Assembly: GCA_043228905.1 (NCBI GenBank)
Contig: JBHGNT010000009.1
Span: forward strand, 22,361,380-22,425,379
DNA from: Azolla caroliniana
Lineage: Eukaryota; Polypodiophyta
Length of the DNA: 64,000 bases
Reading direction: 5' to 3'
Shown piece by piece: positions 25,811-37,800 of this stretch; within the stretch, counting starts at the first letter, position 1, and the number at the start of each line of letters is the position of its first letter. Below the pieces are notes generated by a model. The model saw nothing but the letters and a program-made list of their open reading frames with translations. It was not told where the DNA came from and did no database searches. The translations under genes were made by a program, and so were the position numbers.

Positions 25811-25960
25811 ATGTATGTATAAATACATACATACATACATACATACATACATACATACATACATGTTGACACTACCAATATTGTGGAAATACATACATAC
25901 ATACATACATACATACATACATACACACATGTTGACACTACCAATATTGTGGAAATACAT
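25811..25960. repeat. (CATA)n microsatellite with a duplicated 66-bp block
   Basis: Two runs of tandem 'cata' (about 25823-25864 and 25891-25923). Each is followed by the same 'gttgacactaccaatattg' string, at 25865 and 25931, a 66-bp offset. It lies about 80 bp upstream of the eIF2B beta start codon, so it is in the proximal promoter or leader of that gene. Confidence 0.85.
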
Positions 25961-26835
25961 TGGGAGTTTATCAAGTATACTGCCTTGAGACGAAGAATAA
26001 ACAGATCAATTGCCGACCTTGTGCATGTCTTAATCGAGGACAGTGAAACTGGCACTCGCATCGGAGGAACGGTCATAGAACGGTACAAGCAACGACAAGA
26101 AATATGTGAGAGTGGTCGATTGTCACCCCGTGCAAATTGTAGGGATCAAAGGTCCAAACTTGAAGAGGCCAAGAGAATATTGGAAAGGTATGTCGACGAT
26201 ACCTCCACAATGCATATTGTGGACGAGGCCCGATGTTGGTTTATAATCTTGAGCATGACGACTCCCACTCTATGGTATAATGTCTCACTCCAATGCTCAT
26301 ATTGTGATTGTCAAGCCCTTGCAAGCAAATGTAAGCATTTACTTGGTATCCGAAAGATTATTGAGAGGCACGTGCCACATTTATGTGGCTCGTTGCCTTT
26401 TATAGATCATGTGACCCAAATGTGAATGGATCACAATACAGAAATAGAAGTGGAGACAGAGGTAGAACAAGTCGGGGAGACAAACCCCACAACATCAGAG
26501 ATGGAATCATTGAAGTCCAAAATATAAATGGTTGAGGAAGCACTTCAATGGCTCAAGCAAGGGTTAGGAACCTTCGACCGTGCAACTATTTTGGAATGTA
26601 TACAAACATTGGAAGACATGACTGAGAAGGTGTATCGCGTTGGTGCACCAAAATCACCCAATGAAGAAGATGGTAGATCAGTAAGTCTCAACCAACAAAT
26701 AGACATCTCGCAATAACTTATTGCCAACTCCCCAAACACTTCCAAATCCCACACCGGAAAACTACAAAGAGGTGCAAGTCGGGCGAGGAGGCAATTGCCA
26801 ATTTGTGACCATGACAAGGTTTAGTGTTTGCTTTG
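25960..26835 (+). pseudogene. SWIM zinc-finger transposase remnant (MULE/FAR1-like)
   Basis: An open stretch from about 25960 to 26425 encodes a C-terminal transposase-like region. It holds a charged helical segment ('RRRINRSIADLVHVL'), then 'CSYCDCQALASKCKHLLGIR', which fits the SWIM zinc finger pattern C-x-C-x(n)-C-x-H at about 26297-26350. This finger is found in Mutator-like transposases and in FAR1/FHY3-type proteins. A second open piece (26528-26713) in another frame continues with a helical, Glu-rich tail. The catalytic DDE part is missing and the reading frame is interrupted between the pieces. I call it a 5'-truncated pseudogene. A domesticated small SWIM protein is an alternative, but no start or introns are visible. 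Confidence 0.6.
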
Positions 26836-29166
26836 CGATGGCTTGACCTTGACTTCAAGGGACTCGATTGTTACATGTTGTAAAAATTGTGGTTGCATTT
26901 TGCCATCATCCCGACATGAGCCATAATCTTAATATGTAACATGTATTCATATTTCATTTTAGGGTTTTTGCCTTGGATTATTCCCATTGTCAACATTTGA
27001 CGTTTTAATCTTTTATGTAAGACTTGTTATTTGAAACTTTAAGTTGATTTGTTATTTAGAGCTTGGAGATAGAAGTTTGTGTGATTTTTAAGTTTTAACT
27101 TTTAGGTTTTTAGCAATTGGAAGTTTAGGTTTCTTTTGAGTAATTTTATGCATCATTTTCATGGAAAATATTTGTTGTACACTTACAGTTATTTGGAGTT
27201 TTTGATGTTTGTTTTTGAGTCGGGCTCTTGGTGACAGAGGTTGTCAAACAACGGGCTCCTGGTTACGAAGACAGAGTCGGGCACCTAGTTACAAAGACTG
27301 TTAGACAGTGGGGCTCCTTGTGACAAAGGCTCTCAGATAGTCAGGCTCCTGGTGACAGACGTTGTCAGCTTTTTATCCACATTGGACAGTGTAGATCGCA
27401 CACGCCATCAACTATGCAACCTGCGCCATCCGCGCCCGTGATTCCCTCACTTGCCCTCTTTAATTTTTGGTAGTAGTTAGACATGAGCTACACACATACA
27501 CACACACACGTACATACATACATACATACATTCATTCATTCATTCATTCATTCATATATACATACATGCATGTACAACACAACACATACACATAGAAGGC
27601 CTAGATAGGTCATGAAACTCCACACACGCACACCCTTGCGCCTCGGACGACTTCTCTGCATGCATCACCCCAACCACCTCGTTTGACTCACTCCTACTTG
27701 TGGCATGATCGTCCACTTATTGATCTTGACCTTCGTATCTCGCCCCCGAAACCCTTATTGCCCAACGAGCAAAGAACCACTAAAATATCAAACTACCTAT
27801 GGGACTGAAATTTGACCTTATTGTGCCATGTTATGTGGAAGTCATGACAACTCTACTAATGGCATGACTTGTATTGCATAAGTGTTTTGAATATGCCATA
27901 GTGATCCTACTTGATGGTTTTCTATGGGTAAGGATGCTCCACTTGCCTAAAGAAAGAGTGTTATTATGTCATTGAATGAAGTGCAAATGAAACCATTAAC
28001 ATCCATGTCCCCAAATCTCATGACCACGAAGCATAAAACATCATATTTCATGCAACACAGTTGGTCGTCTTCTCAATTATAGTAATTGCAAACGACTCTG
28101 ATATTGTGGTCCACAATATCAAGCAAACACTTGCATCCAATTCCCCATTATCTCCTTTATCAATTGCTTTTTTCAAATGGACCTATTTCACTATGTTACT
28201 GAACAACCAATGCAAATGGTAGACACAATTTCCTATAAGCGTATGTGAGGTTGGTCTTCTCTCTCGCCTTGCAAGTTGACTCCTTACACTAACACTAAAT
28301 TAGCCTCTATATTTCTGCAAGATGGAGAATACAACTTAGCATGACTTTACTAGGTTTTTGAAACCCGTGGATCTAACATGAGACTAAAAATTACAGTTTT
28401 ATAAATGGATTATCGTGTAGCATAAAGATTTATTCACTTGCATGAATATATATACATATACATATACACCTAAATGTAGGTGACTTTATTTATGTTGTAG
28501 GTGGGGTAAAAAATATACTAGTTTTGCATTATAGGGTTTTCATTAATCTGTGCATTACACTATGAAACGTAAACATAGTTGTTTAAAACATGAGTGTGTT
28601 TTCATGAAGACTTGCTAAGGATTATGGTACCAATGTTTTATTCCATTTAATATACTTTAAAGGAACTTTGCAAAGGTTGGGAGCTTCAATGCCACATGAT
28701 TGTGAGGCTTGAGCCTCACAATCGCTTGAAGCACATCCGAACAATAGAGATCATCAATCACCATCAACTCCAAATATATGATATTGAGCATGTTACTAGA
28801 AATATTAGCCTTCCATAATATTAGTCATTTACTTTCACTACAAAGAGAGGGGGGGGAAGAAGATAATCTTCATCATAATCATGGAGCAAGAGAAGCTCAA
28901 CAATAATAATACAAATTTATACAACAATGATTTGACAAAAAACTCGAGGCCATCCTCCGAGTATACCTAGCAGGATTAATCTATAAGTTGTTTCCAGTCT
29001 CAATCCTTGCATCAAAATTTGCTCCGAACAGAGAATCCTCATACAAAATGGAACCAAGGAGCTCCATATGTCAAGGTTTTCATACCAATGTGATGATATT
29101 CCTGACACAATCTGGGCCTTCCATCAGCGTTTTAATCCATTTTTGTTTACATAGAAAAGAAATTGT
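26836..29166. other. Gene-free spacer between the SWIM remnant and SPL7-like gene
   Basis: Contains a 31-bp tandem repeat (27222-27370), CA/CATA/CATT microsatellites (about 27493-27560) and an A/G-rich patch near 28840-28865. The right end includes the 3' untranslated region of the minus-strand SPL7-like gene. No exon or RNA gene was recognised. Confidence 0.6.
27222..27370. repeat. 31-bp degenerate tandem repeat, five units
   Basis: 'gggctcctggtgacagaggttgtcag'-type units start at 27222, 27253, 27279, 27311 and 27343 (spacings 31, 26, 32, 32). Units abut directly and diverge by several bases each, so this is a tandem repeat, not a spacer-containing array. It is more GC-rich than its surroundings. 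Confidence 0.8.
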
Positions 29167-32100
29167 TCACGTATGCAGGTTTGATCCCCATAAACACCGC
29201 CTGAACGACATGGACATCTCTACTACTTCATGTGGATGTTGTAGCATAAAGCACATCCCAGTGCATATTGACACAACGCTAACTGCACCCACAACTATTC
29301 GCCATAGTCTTCTATGGCTATTAGCAGCATTTACGGTATTTCTTCTTGGTCTTCTACACCAATATAAAGACTCCGCCCAATTTTTGTTCTCCTCCGTAGT
29401 GTCATCTAAAAGTGGAATCATTTCCTTCATCTCCATGATGGTGTAATCGGTGTCCAACATAGAGTCTGAATTTTTCAGCATGTGGGGTGGTTCTACACAC
29501 TTGAGTGCGAAACTCAACTTCTTTTCTAGATCTTCACGCGTTAATGACCCCTTCAGATGAGGAAAAAACCAGCAGCAATGAGATCAAATCAGTTAATGAA
29601 ATTAAACCAGCTAGAAAGCATCTATGTCCCATGACAACAGTAAGATAACAAGCATATTTCTATGTGATTAAGTATTTTCAAGCAAATAGCTACCTGAGTT
29701 TTGCCAGATGCACTGGCAGAAGATATTTCATCTTTCAGGGAAGTTAATGACGGCAATTGTTTGGCTTTCATGTTGACAGAAGAAAATGCCTGGGATGTAA
29801 AGATATCATTTGCATTTCTCAGGGTTGCATATTCTGTATTCCAAGAATATTGAACCCCATCACAACCAATTATACCAACAGTAAGAGCTATCTGGGCAAG
29901 CCTTTCCAACACAACAAGGAGATTGTGTTCTATAGAAAACATCAACAGCCTCTCAAGCCTTTCTACAAAAGCCTTCTGTTTCCCTACTTTGTCGGAAGAT
30001 GTCTGTTCCCTTGGGTAGCGGAACATCCACCCCAAATCAGCAAGAACATCCAGACACCACTGTGGCCTTAATAACTCATAATTACTATGCCTTGGACTAA
30101 CATAATCATCTTCACATGCTGTCAGCACACCTGACATGAGCGAGTTAACCTCATCACAGACATATTTATCTGTCACTAATACTGGCATGAAATTACTGAC
30201 CCCATTAGCTGTATTCACCTGTAAAGAAAAAACATATTTATCTGTCACTAATACAGTCCTCAGAGAAAATGACACACACGAAGATCTCAAGCTTGCAAAG
30301 AAACAAAACGCAATCCAAACCTCTACAAATGCTGGTCCAAAGTTTTCATTATCAGGGCAAAACACAGTAACCCTCTGGATTTCGAGGTTTTCTATGGTCT
30401 CCCACACTGGTGAATGAGTAAAATCATGGCATGATACCGGTTGGCAATCACTGCATTCTAAATACTGCTCTCCAAACGATACAAAAAATCTTCCTCCAGA
30501 GAAATTAAACCCACAAATGTAGACATGTGTGTGACAGCCAGCTTCCAAACTTGGAGGATATAGATCCAAAAGATATGGTGTTAACTGTTCTTTATGATTT
30601 ATGTCCATCACCTTACCTAAAATATAATGAAATCAGTCGCAGGGATCTAGAAAAAAATGGTCAAAAGACCAACTAATTCATTGGATGAAAGAGAAAACAC
30701 AGAAGGAATCCAAGCAAGCTCACCATCTTGTATATACATGTTCTTCAATTTATTCTGCAATGATAATTGACTTGTACCAAACACCCTGATTCCTGGGCAC
30801 AGAAGTAAGGTCTCCATATGGCTAATCCAACCATCCATTATCTGGAAAGCATCACACCACCTCATATCCATTCTAAAAAATTCTCAAACTGTTTTCATTA
30901 AACCCTCAAAACCAAATGAAATTGTTTTTTACCCTATCCCACATCATTTCTGGCATCGCTATAAAGAATGTCATGATAATACAACCTGATCGTATATAAC
31001 CCTCAAGTTCCACTGGCATATTTGCCAGCCACCCAAAAATCTGTTACATACAAAGTAAAATATTCATTATAAGAGATAGAACGATTTCTGGTTAATTGTG
31101 AGGTGCCTTCTGAAAGTTACTTTACGAACCTGTTGACGCAATCTTCGGGGAAAATCTGCAGGATTCCAATCATAGAGCTTGAATGAAACACGCCCGGTTG
31201 GATACTACAAACAGAGAACTATCCATGTTTTAGATAATGAAAAAGAGGCAACATCAACAAAAGAGAAAGAAAACCAGATTTCCTTACAGGAGCTACATAT
31301 CTAGCATGTCTTATTTGACCACTTGGAACACCTGACGGGCTTGAGATCAGCTTATTTACATCATCTGTTGCTATCTCAGCTTTTTTGTTGGTGTGATGCA
31401 TGGACTTTATGCTCAAATTAGCTAACTCTGAGCCTCCTGTAGTATCCTCCATCAACATAGTCAGTAATGACTGTGTCTCCAACTCAGTTTTCTCTGAACT
31501 CATAACCTCTTGCCCAAGTTTTGTGGATGAATCATCACTTGTGTGTGTGGTCTGGTTAGGCGAATCCAGTTTAGGATCCTCAACTGATCAAAAAAGAAAA
31601 ATAAGAGTCACTTGTGTTTCTGACTTCAGAAACATCAATAACCGTGTTACATGACATTGTCAATGCATATCAACACTTGAAATATGCCAGTTTCAAGAAT
31701 AAAATAGTCAACTCTGGTTTAATATAGCTTCATACAGGATATTGAAGGAAACGCTTTCTTTTAAGATGAAGGCGGTCATAACTAAAACGTGGGAATGTAG
31801 ACGATCACAAAACAAAGGGAGGCAAAACCAACAATGAGAGGAAAGTCAAGAATAATCCCATTCTAGTGAAGGTTCCACAAGCTTTAACAAGTAACATCTA
31901 CCAGAACAAGAGGAAAGCTGAGAGACAAAGTTATGCCAAAAAAATCATACTTATTCACTTTAACCCTAGTACACCAAAGTAGTTCCCACCAAGAAACTAA
32001 AATGTTTGATATGGGACAGTCTGAAGTTTCACAGCTTACTGCATTCCACCAGAACACATTCGATATGAGAGCAATATGTCACACCATTCATCATACCAAG

Positions 32101-33583
32101 CATGCCAACTACATATGCCAACTAGAATATGCATTCACCATGAAAAAATGCAACTCATGCTTCTCACCATGTCATAAACATAAAACTTGACATCCAATTT
32201 TTTTGCTTAAAATTTGATGCATCATCATATTCTCAGCTTTCATCCAACAAGTATGATGATGCATTGCTAAAGAAATGTTTGATGTTGTGTTCATTATATA
32301 ACCTAGGATTCTGCAAAATTCAAACCTTTATTTTCATGCTTGGTATGTATTACTCGCTTCCGTAACCGTTGCTTCCTTTGATGAGTTTGCTTTGTTGAGA
32401 CGGCCTTGTTCCACTCCTCGTGCGCTATCACCGAAATCACCAAGAGTACAATATTAGAAAAAAAATTCTTCATAATATATCTGTTAGTTTTGATTGTTTT
32501 CAAGATGGGCTGAAATAAAGTAAATTAGGTTTTATTAAAAAGTTGTTCTCAAAGTTACATGATGATCATACTGGTTTACATTTAATTTAAACATGATCAA
32601 CACGCTACCATTCTGATTGTTTTCATTGCTATAATCACAGTCAGGATCCCCGTTCTCCTGAGTTTCTCCTCCTTCAAGAGGCCTTCGCCTTCTCCTCTTA
32701 TTATGTCTTTCAAGTTTCCTTCTACAACTCCGTTTACCTTCATCGAAATCTGAAAGTCGATGAAATCTGCACCGCAATTCACAATTATTATTCCTTTTGT
32801 GACAAGAATAGGTGCATCAAAGAAAAGCAATTTCGCAAGGGAGAGAGAGAGAGAGATTATCGGTATAAATACTAACTTGCCACATTGCTGACAATAGCGA
32901 TGAGGTACATCTTTCAGTATAACTTTGGGTGCATTGGCACATTTCAAGCAAACCCTATGTCGCTGATGGTAACCTTTAAGATGGGCTATGTCATCACCGC
33001 AGCTAGGCACCTGGCATCGAGCCCCTAATTTCGGTTTCTTCTTCACAACATCATCATCTTCTAAATCCATTAAAAGTGCATCTTCTTCAGGACATGCACA
33101 TGGAATTCTTCCTGCCAAGAAGTTTGGGCAATCTAATCGAGGATCCCTCTTCTTCTTCTTCTTCTTCGCCATCTTGTTTAGAGCATTATCATCAGGAAGG
33201 TTGTCAGTGATATTTTGCAGCAGGTCGTGGTGGTGATTGTAATCGCTACTTTCAAGACTTCCTTCAGATATGTTTGTTGCATTCAAAACAGGGGTACTAC
33301 TACTAGCTTCCCCATTTGTTGACTTTGCTATAGGATCACCACTTGTATTAGCAGTGCCTTGAGATTGCTCTACAGGGAAGCTTGAAGTAGACGAAGGGTG
33401 AATATGTGATGATTGTAAACTCGATTCGCTCGACCCATGGCCTTGAGGAGTACCTACTGAAGCATGTGTCGTCGATTGAGGTATACACAGATCCCCATAC
33501 CATGGAATAACCCCAGTATCTTGTTCGAGTAAAAAAATGTTATCCCATTCCCATACTTCAACCGCATAATTGGAATCACCCAT
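29167..33583 (-). CDS. SPL7: SPL7-like SBP-box transcription factor (10 exons)
   Basis: Plant relative of Arabidopsis SPL7 and Chlamydomonas CRR1, the activators of copper-deficiency genes through GTAC motifs. Exons (complement): 33583-32877, 32766-32609, 32424-32326, 31583-31288, 31204-31130, 31040-30933, 30841-30724, 30616-30321, 30218-29694, 29550-29167. Sum 2766 nt, 921 residues. The SBP domain spans residues ~188-263 across exons 1/2: 'CQVPSC', 'HRVCLKC', 'YCQQCGKFH', then the nuclear-localisation part 'KRSCRRKLERHNKRR'. The first zinc site ends in Cys (VCLKC) instead of the usual His, as in SPL7. Downstream blocks match SPL7: 'PTGRVSFKLYDWNPADFPRRL', split here for length, 'NMPVELEGYIRSGC' and 'FGPAFVEV-NTANGVSNF'. 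A hydrophobic segment near the C-terminus ('IVVGAVSVVSICTGMCFML') resembles the SPL7 membrane segment. Exon 7 uses the acceptor at 30842; the upstream AG choices break the frame. The exon 10 acceptor is the less common AAG. Confidence 0.93.
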
Positions 33584-34500
33584 GCCTGAGGTAAAGCATT
33601 AAACAAAAAAAATGCTTGTTGAAGATACTCAACACTTGGACACAACCACAGTATTCTGCAGATTTTTCAAGGGAAAGCCTAAAAAGGAGAGATTATTTTT
33701 CTGACTGATCAAGAATCGTCAATATCCTTACGCCTTTGAAGAGGCTAAACCTAAAACTATTTATTTTTGTCTGATGAATCAAGCGCTGCCCTGAAACTAG
33801 ATTTTGTTTTGCCTGGAGAATGAAGAACTACCCAAATGACCCTGTCCAATAATAATCTGCAGAGGAATACCCAAGATACTTTTTAGGGGTTCCGAGTTGT
33901 TCACATGGAGAAAATCTGAACCCTTTGAAGAGTAAACCCTAAATTAAGGTTTTTCTAATGGAGCCAAATCTGCCCAAATTACTACAATTTGCAACCTTTG
34001 ACAGAGGCCTAAAAGTAGATATACTTTTCTGATGGATTCAGAACTGTCGAAATGACCACACCCTGTATCCTTTGAAGAGAGAACCCTGAAATTGAATCCT
34101 TCTCTTATAGAATAAGAACTGCCCAAACGACTACAATTTGCAACCTTTGAAGAGGAAACCTGAAAACTAGAGCTTTTCCCTGAGAGACCAAAATCTGGCC
34201 AAATTAACGCAATCTGCTAGGAGAATTTGCACAGGAAACCCTAAACCTAGGGTTTTTTTCTGATGTATCAAAAAACTGCCCAAATGAGCAGGATCTGCGG
34301 GACTTTGATTTACGAACTCTAAACCTCTATTTTCTTTTCTGTTAGCTCAGAAACTGAGCAAAGATGATAATCTCAGCTAGAATCCCTGCTCCTGTTTCCA
34401 AATTATCCAAAAGAATTGCATCCCATCCACACATACGCACAGGGGCACACACAGAGAGGAGAGGATAGGCAGAAAGAAAGGAAATCCAGCAGCAGAAAGT
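33584..34500 (-). promoter_or_regulatory. Upstream/leader region of the SPL7-like gene with decayed repeat array
   Basis: From about 33680 to 34400 an imperfect unit of roughly 65-90 bp recurs. It has the order 'ccctttgaagag', 'aaaccctaaa', 'ggtttttctgatg.atcaa', 'aactgcccaaatgac' and 'aatttgca'. The 'aactgcccaaa' core is seen near 33824, 33967, 34029, 34115, 34190, 34270 and 34350. Several units contain AAACCCTA-type strings, known in plants as telo-box-like promoter motifs. Whether this is promoter, 5' untranslated leader or a leader intron cannot be decided. No GTAC copper motif is conspicuously repeated. Confidence 0.55.
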
Positions 34501-34738
34501 GGAAAATTTTTACCTTAATTCTCAGTTGACCCAGTACCAGGGAGGGATGGAAGCTGGATGGATAGATAGATCTCTTCAGAGAGATACAAAAACTCTTCTT
34601 CCTCAGAACAAATTAACACCTCTAAGGCACAGGAGAAAGATTAACATAAAAAGAGACAAAACAAAAAAGAGGAGAGGGAGGACTCTTCTTTCCAGAGGAG
34701 GAGGAGGAGGCAGTCTGATTTCGTGGAGAACTAGGCTT

Positions 34739-34777
34739 CTCTCTCTCTCTCTCTCTCTCTCTAGCTTCTCTCTCTAG

Positions 34778-34831
<54 letters not shown>

Positions 34832-34832
34832 G

Positions 34833-34866
<34 letters not shown>

Positions 34867-34881
34867 GCTTCTCTCTCTTGT
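34739..34881. repeat. Long CT/GA microsatellite
   Basis: About 140 bp of nearly pure (CT)n, broken by five 'agctt' interruptions. It lies about 1.2 kb upstream of the SPL7-like start codon and reads as GA on that gene's strand. Peptide-like frames through it are artefacts. Confidence 0.9.
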
Positions 34882-37800
34882 GTCTGGTGCTTCAAGTCTC
34901 GGATTTCCAAGTGTCCGCCTGGACACCGATCGATCAATATATTGTCCGCGAATCTACGTATTCTTCTTCTTCTGGTTGTCCTGTAGTAATGTCCGCTTCC
35001 CCATCCCGTGTAATGCTCGCTTCGCTCATGGTGATTCATTAGTGTAAAACGTATGAGCTTTTTGCTCGTGTGCTATATTTTTATGTCTGCTTTTGCATGT
35101 GTAGGTTCGAGTTTTTGTTTAATGCATTGGTTCGTGATAACGATAATGTATGGTGTAACGTCTCGCACTCGTGATGGTGATGATTATACAAAAACATCTC
35201 TTCATCTTTTGCTCTGCAATCGAAGCTCACGCCCAAGTATATAGTGTATTTGATGTAATAATAATGCCTCTTTTACCTGTGGAGCTCGAGTTTATGTACA
35301 TATCCAATCTACGTTGTAGTGGTGGATTCATTGTGAATATGGCATGGGTGACAATGAAACATAGCTTTACAAATGGACCCACAAGTCTGAAATGAATGAA
35401 TTGCAGCAAGATTAATCGGGCCATCAAATTCATATATATTGGTCACAATGTAGCATTAACAATAAGAGCCATAGGCACACTCACGTAGTCTTGATAGAGG
35501 TCAAGCTCTCCTCATAAGAAGTAGTTAGCCTTCTTATATAGGCAAGAACACCCTAGGCCTTGGTGTGTTTGTACATAGACTAAGTCATGTGAAGCAGTAA
35601 AGTGATGACACATTTAACAATCATCTCACATTATAGAATCGTAATATTCAATTCATACCCTCATTCCTCTCAGAAATTATCTTGCATGTACTCGTCACAC
35701 GATTTTGTGGAAACTACGAGGAGCTTCGGATTTTGTCAAGTTCAACCCCTCGGTAGCAAAATCTAACGTGCATGTGTTTATACACCATGGGTGAAGCATT
35801 TGCTTGATCGAGGGTATATATCTCTCAACTAACATCAGTGAATGAAAATATATAAGCGTGCTTTCTATGACTTTCAACAAACCCACCAAAATGGAAAACT
35901 TGAGCAAAAACTCATTCACAAGGTGTGAACATGATTTGAGATTTAAATCATGCTTTGTCCATATTTTATGACATATATACTTTTGTATGGCCTAATTGTA
36001 TTCCAAAAGGGTTTCCCTTTGTTTTAGAGAAATCCCTACTCCAACTTTGTCCTTGTTTATTAGTAAAGGTTGTTGCCTCACTTGTTATCATTTTCTCTTC
36101 GACTTATCAATGCTTCTTGAACCCGTAAATGTGAAGGTTTGAAAAGGATTGCCACTTTTACGCACATGCTTCCAATCAGATAAAGGGTGAGTTCAATATA
36201 TGTTAAGGTAGAGATAAATGTGTGGTCAAAGTGTATAAGTGATGTTATCTTCCTACCAAAGAGTTAGGGTGTTCATATGGATGCACTATGCCATCATGCC
36301 CAAACTCCATATTCCAAAGTATTGATCATTAAAACTAATCCATACTTTAATCATTATGAATGCTAGTATATCACCATGTTATGATATTCTTTAGGTTTGA
36401 CATGCTCCTAAAGAGGTGGTTTTTTTTTTCCTTATGGTGTGGGTCGAAAGAAGATAATGTAGAAAGCTCTCCTTTCGTGGAATAAGAAATTGTTCACAAT
36501 AGTCCACGTGCCTATGAAGCAATTATGCATACATTTACATGTACCATTGTAGGAGGCAATTCAATGATCCTAACGTAAAGATACACTAAAAAACAATGTG
36601 AACAAAGCATGTTGCCAACTGAAGAATAAAAAAGGCCGATGTTGACCATAAAACAAAATGCATGTTGGATGTTTGATTATGTACACCAACACGCATAAAG
36701 TACACGCACTTGTGAATTTTTGTTCTAAAAAGTATAATACTTAACACTCGCATACGTTGTTAATACATGTAATGTGGTTATTATGTGCATGCATTCCATA
36801 TGATCTTGATTCCATACACCTTTATGAATCAATTTGGGTCTACGAATTCTGAAGTTTTTTTTACGAAGCCAACTAGGCGAGAAGTTGGCTTTATTTGCAT
36901 GCACACAACCATCCATTTGGCTTTAATTAGACATAATTCTTGTGATTGCATCAAGAGTTGCCCAAGCATCTAATAGCAAGGGTATCATTATGGTGCAATG
37001 CCGTGTTGATTGTCACTTGTAGTACATATGTCAAAAAGAACGGCCTCAAATCGAAGTATTGTGTTACATAGAAGGACTTGTTTCTGGCTTTTTCTCACTC
37101 ATAATTTATTTGAAAATAACAACCACCCAAAAAAAAAACTTACCATGTTCTTGACGCAACAACGTAACTATTGTATTGTGTTTTTACTGATGGCAAAGTT
37201 AATAAATTGAATACTAACTATCGAGGTAGTGATGATACTACCCTTAATATGAGGGTTGTTTTTTATGTTATTCATTCATGTCTTCACGACTTGCGAACTA
37301 TTTTGGATTAGTTAATTAGATGCAACTCTCATTGTGATCCCCTTTACAAAATTACATGAATCTAAGACATTATGAGCAAGGATCTAGCCTTAAATATTCA
37401 TAAACAATTCTACGAATATTCATGCTCATTGGTTTATCTATCTCACGCACTCTCAAACTCAATATGTACACATTGTGTGTTCATGCTTTGTATGGTAAAA
37501 AATAGTGAACATGATAAGATCCCAAAATCAAGTCGTGTATGATTTTCAAGATTTGGTCGTATGTGCATATTTGTAATTTCATATTCTTAACTTGTTGCAT
37601 TGATTTATTATCTTCGTCTTTTTACCGTTTTGAATGATCATGACAATATATGATGTACACATGAGGTGTTGTCATTTGTCTTTATGTCATGATGAACCCT
37701 TAACGATGAAAAAGGAGATCGATAGCGTGACTTCTAAAAATGATTGAGATAATCGGCACCTGTTACAAGTAGGAGAATGCGGAGGTTGAACATGTAATTT

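Noticed and set aside
25712-26088. Cys/Tyr/Met-rich open frames on the minus strand upstream of eIF2B beta
   Set aside because: They are products of the CATA microsatellite and its 66-bp duplication.
27222-27370. Possible CRISPR-like array
   Set aside because: Units are contiguous and imperfect with no unique spacers, and the window is eukaryotic.
30842-30895. Alternative upstream acceptors for exon 7 of the SPL7-like gene
   Set aside because: AG sites upstream of 30842 put the exon out of frame or onto a stop. The CAG at 30842-30844 preserves phase and gives the same spacing between 'MMW' and the later 'PG' as I recall in Arabidopsis SPL7.
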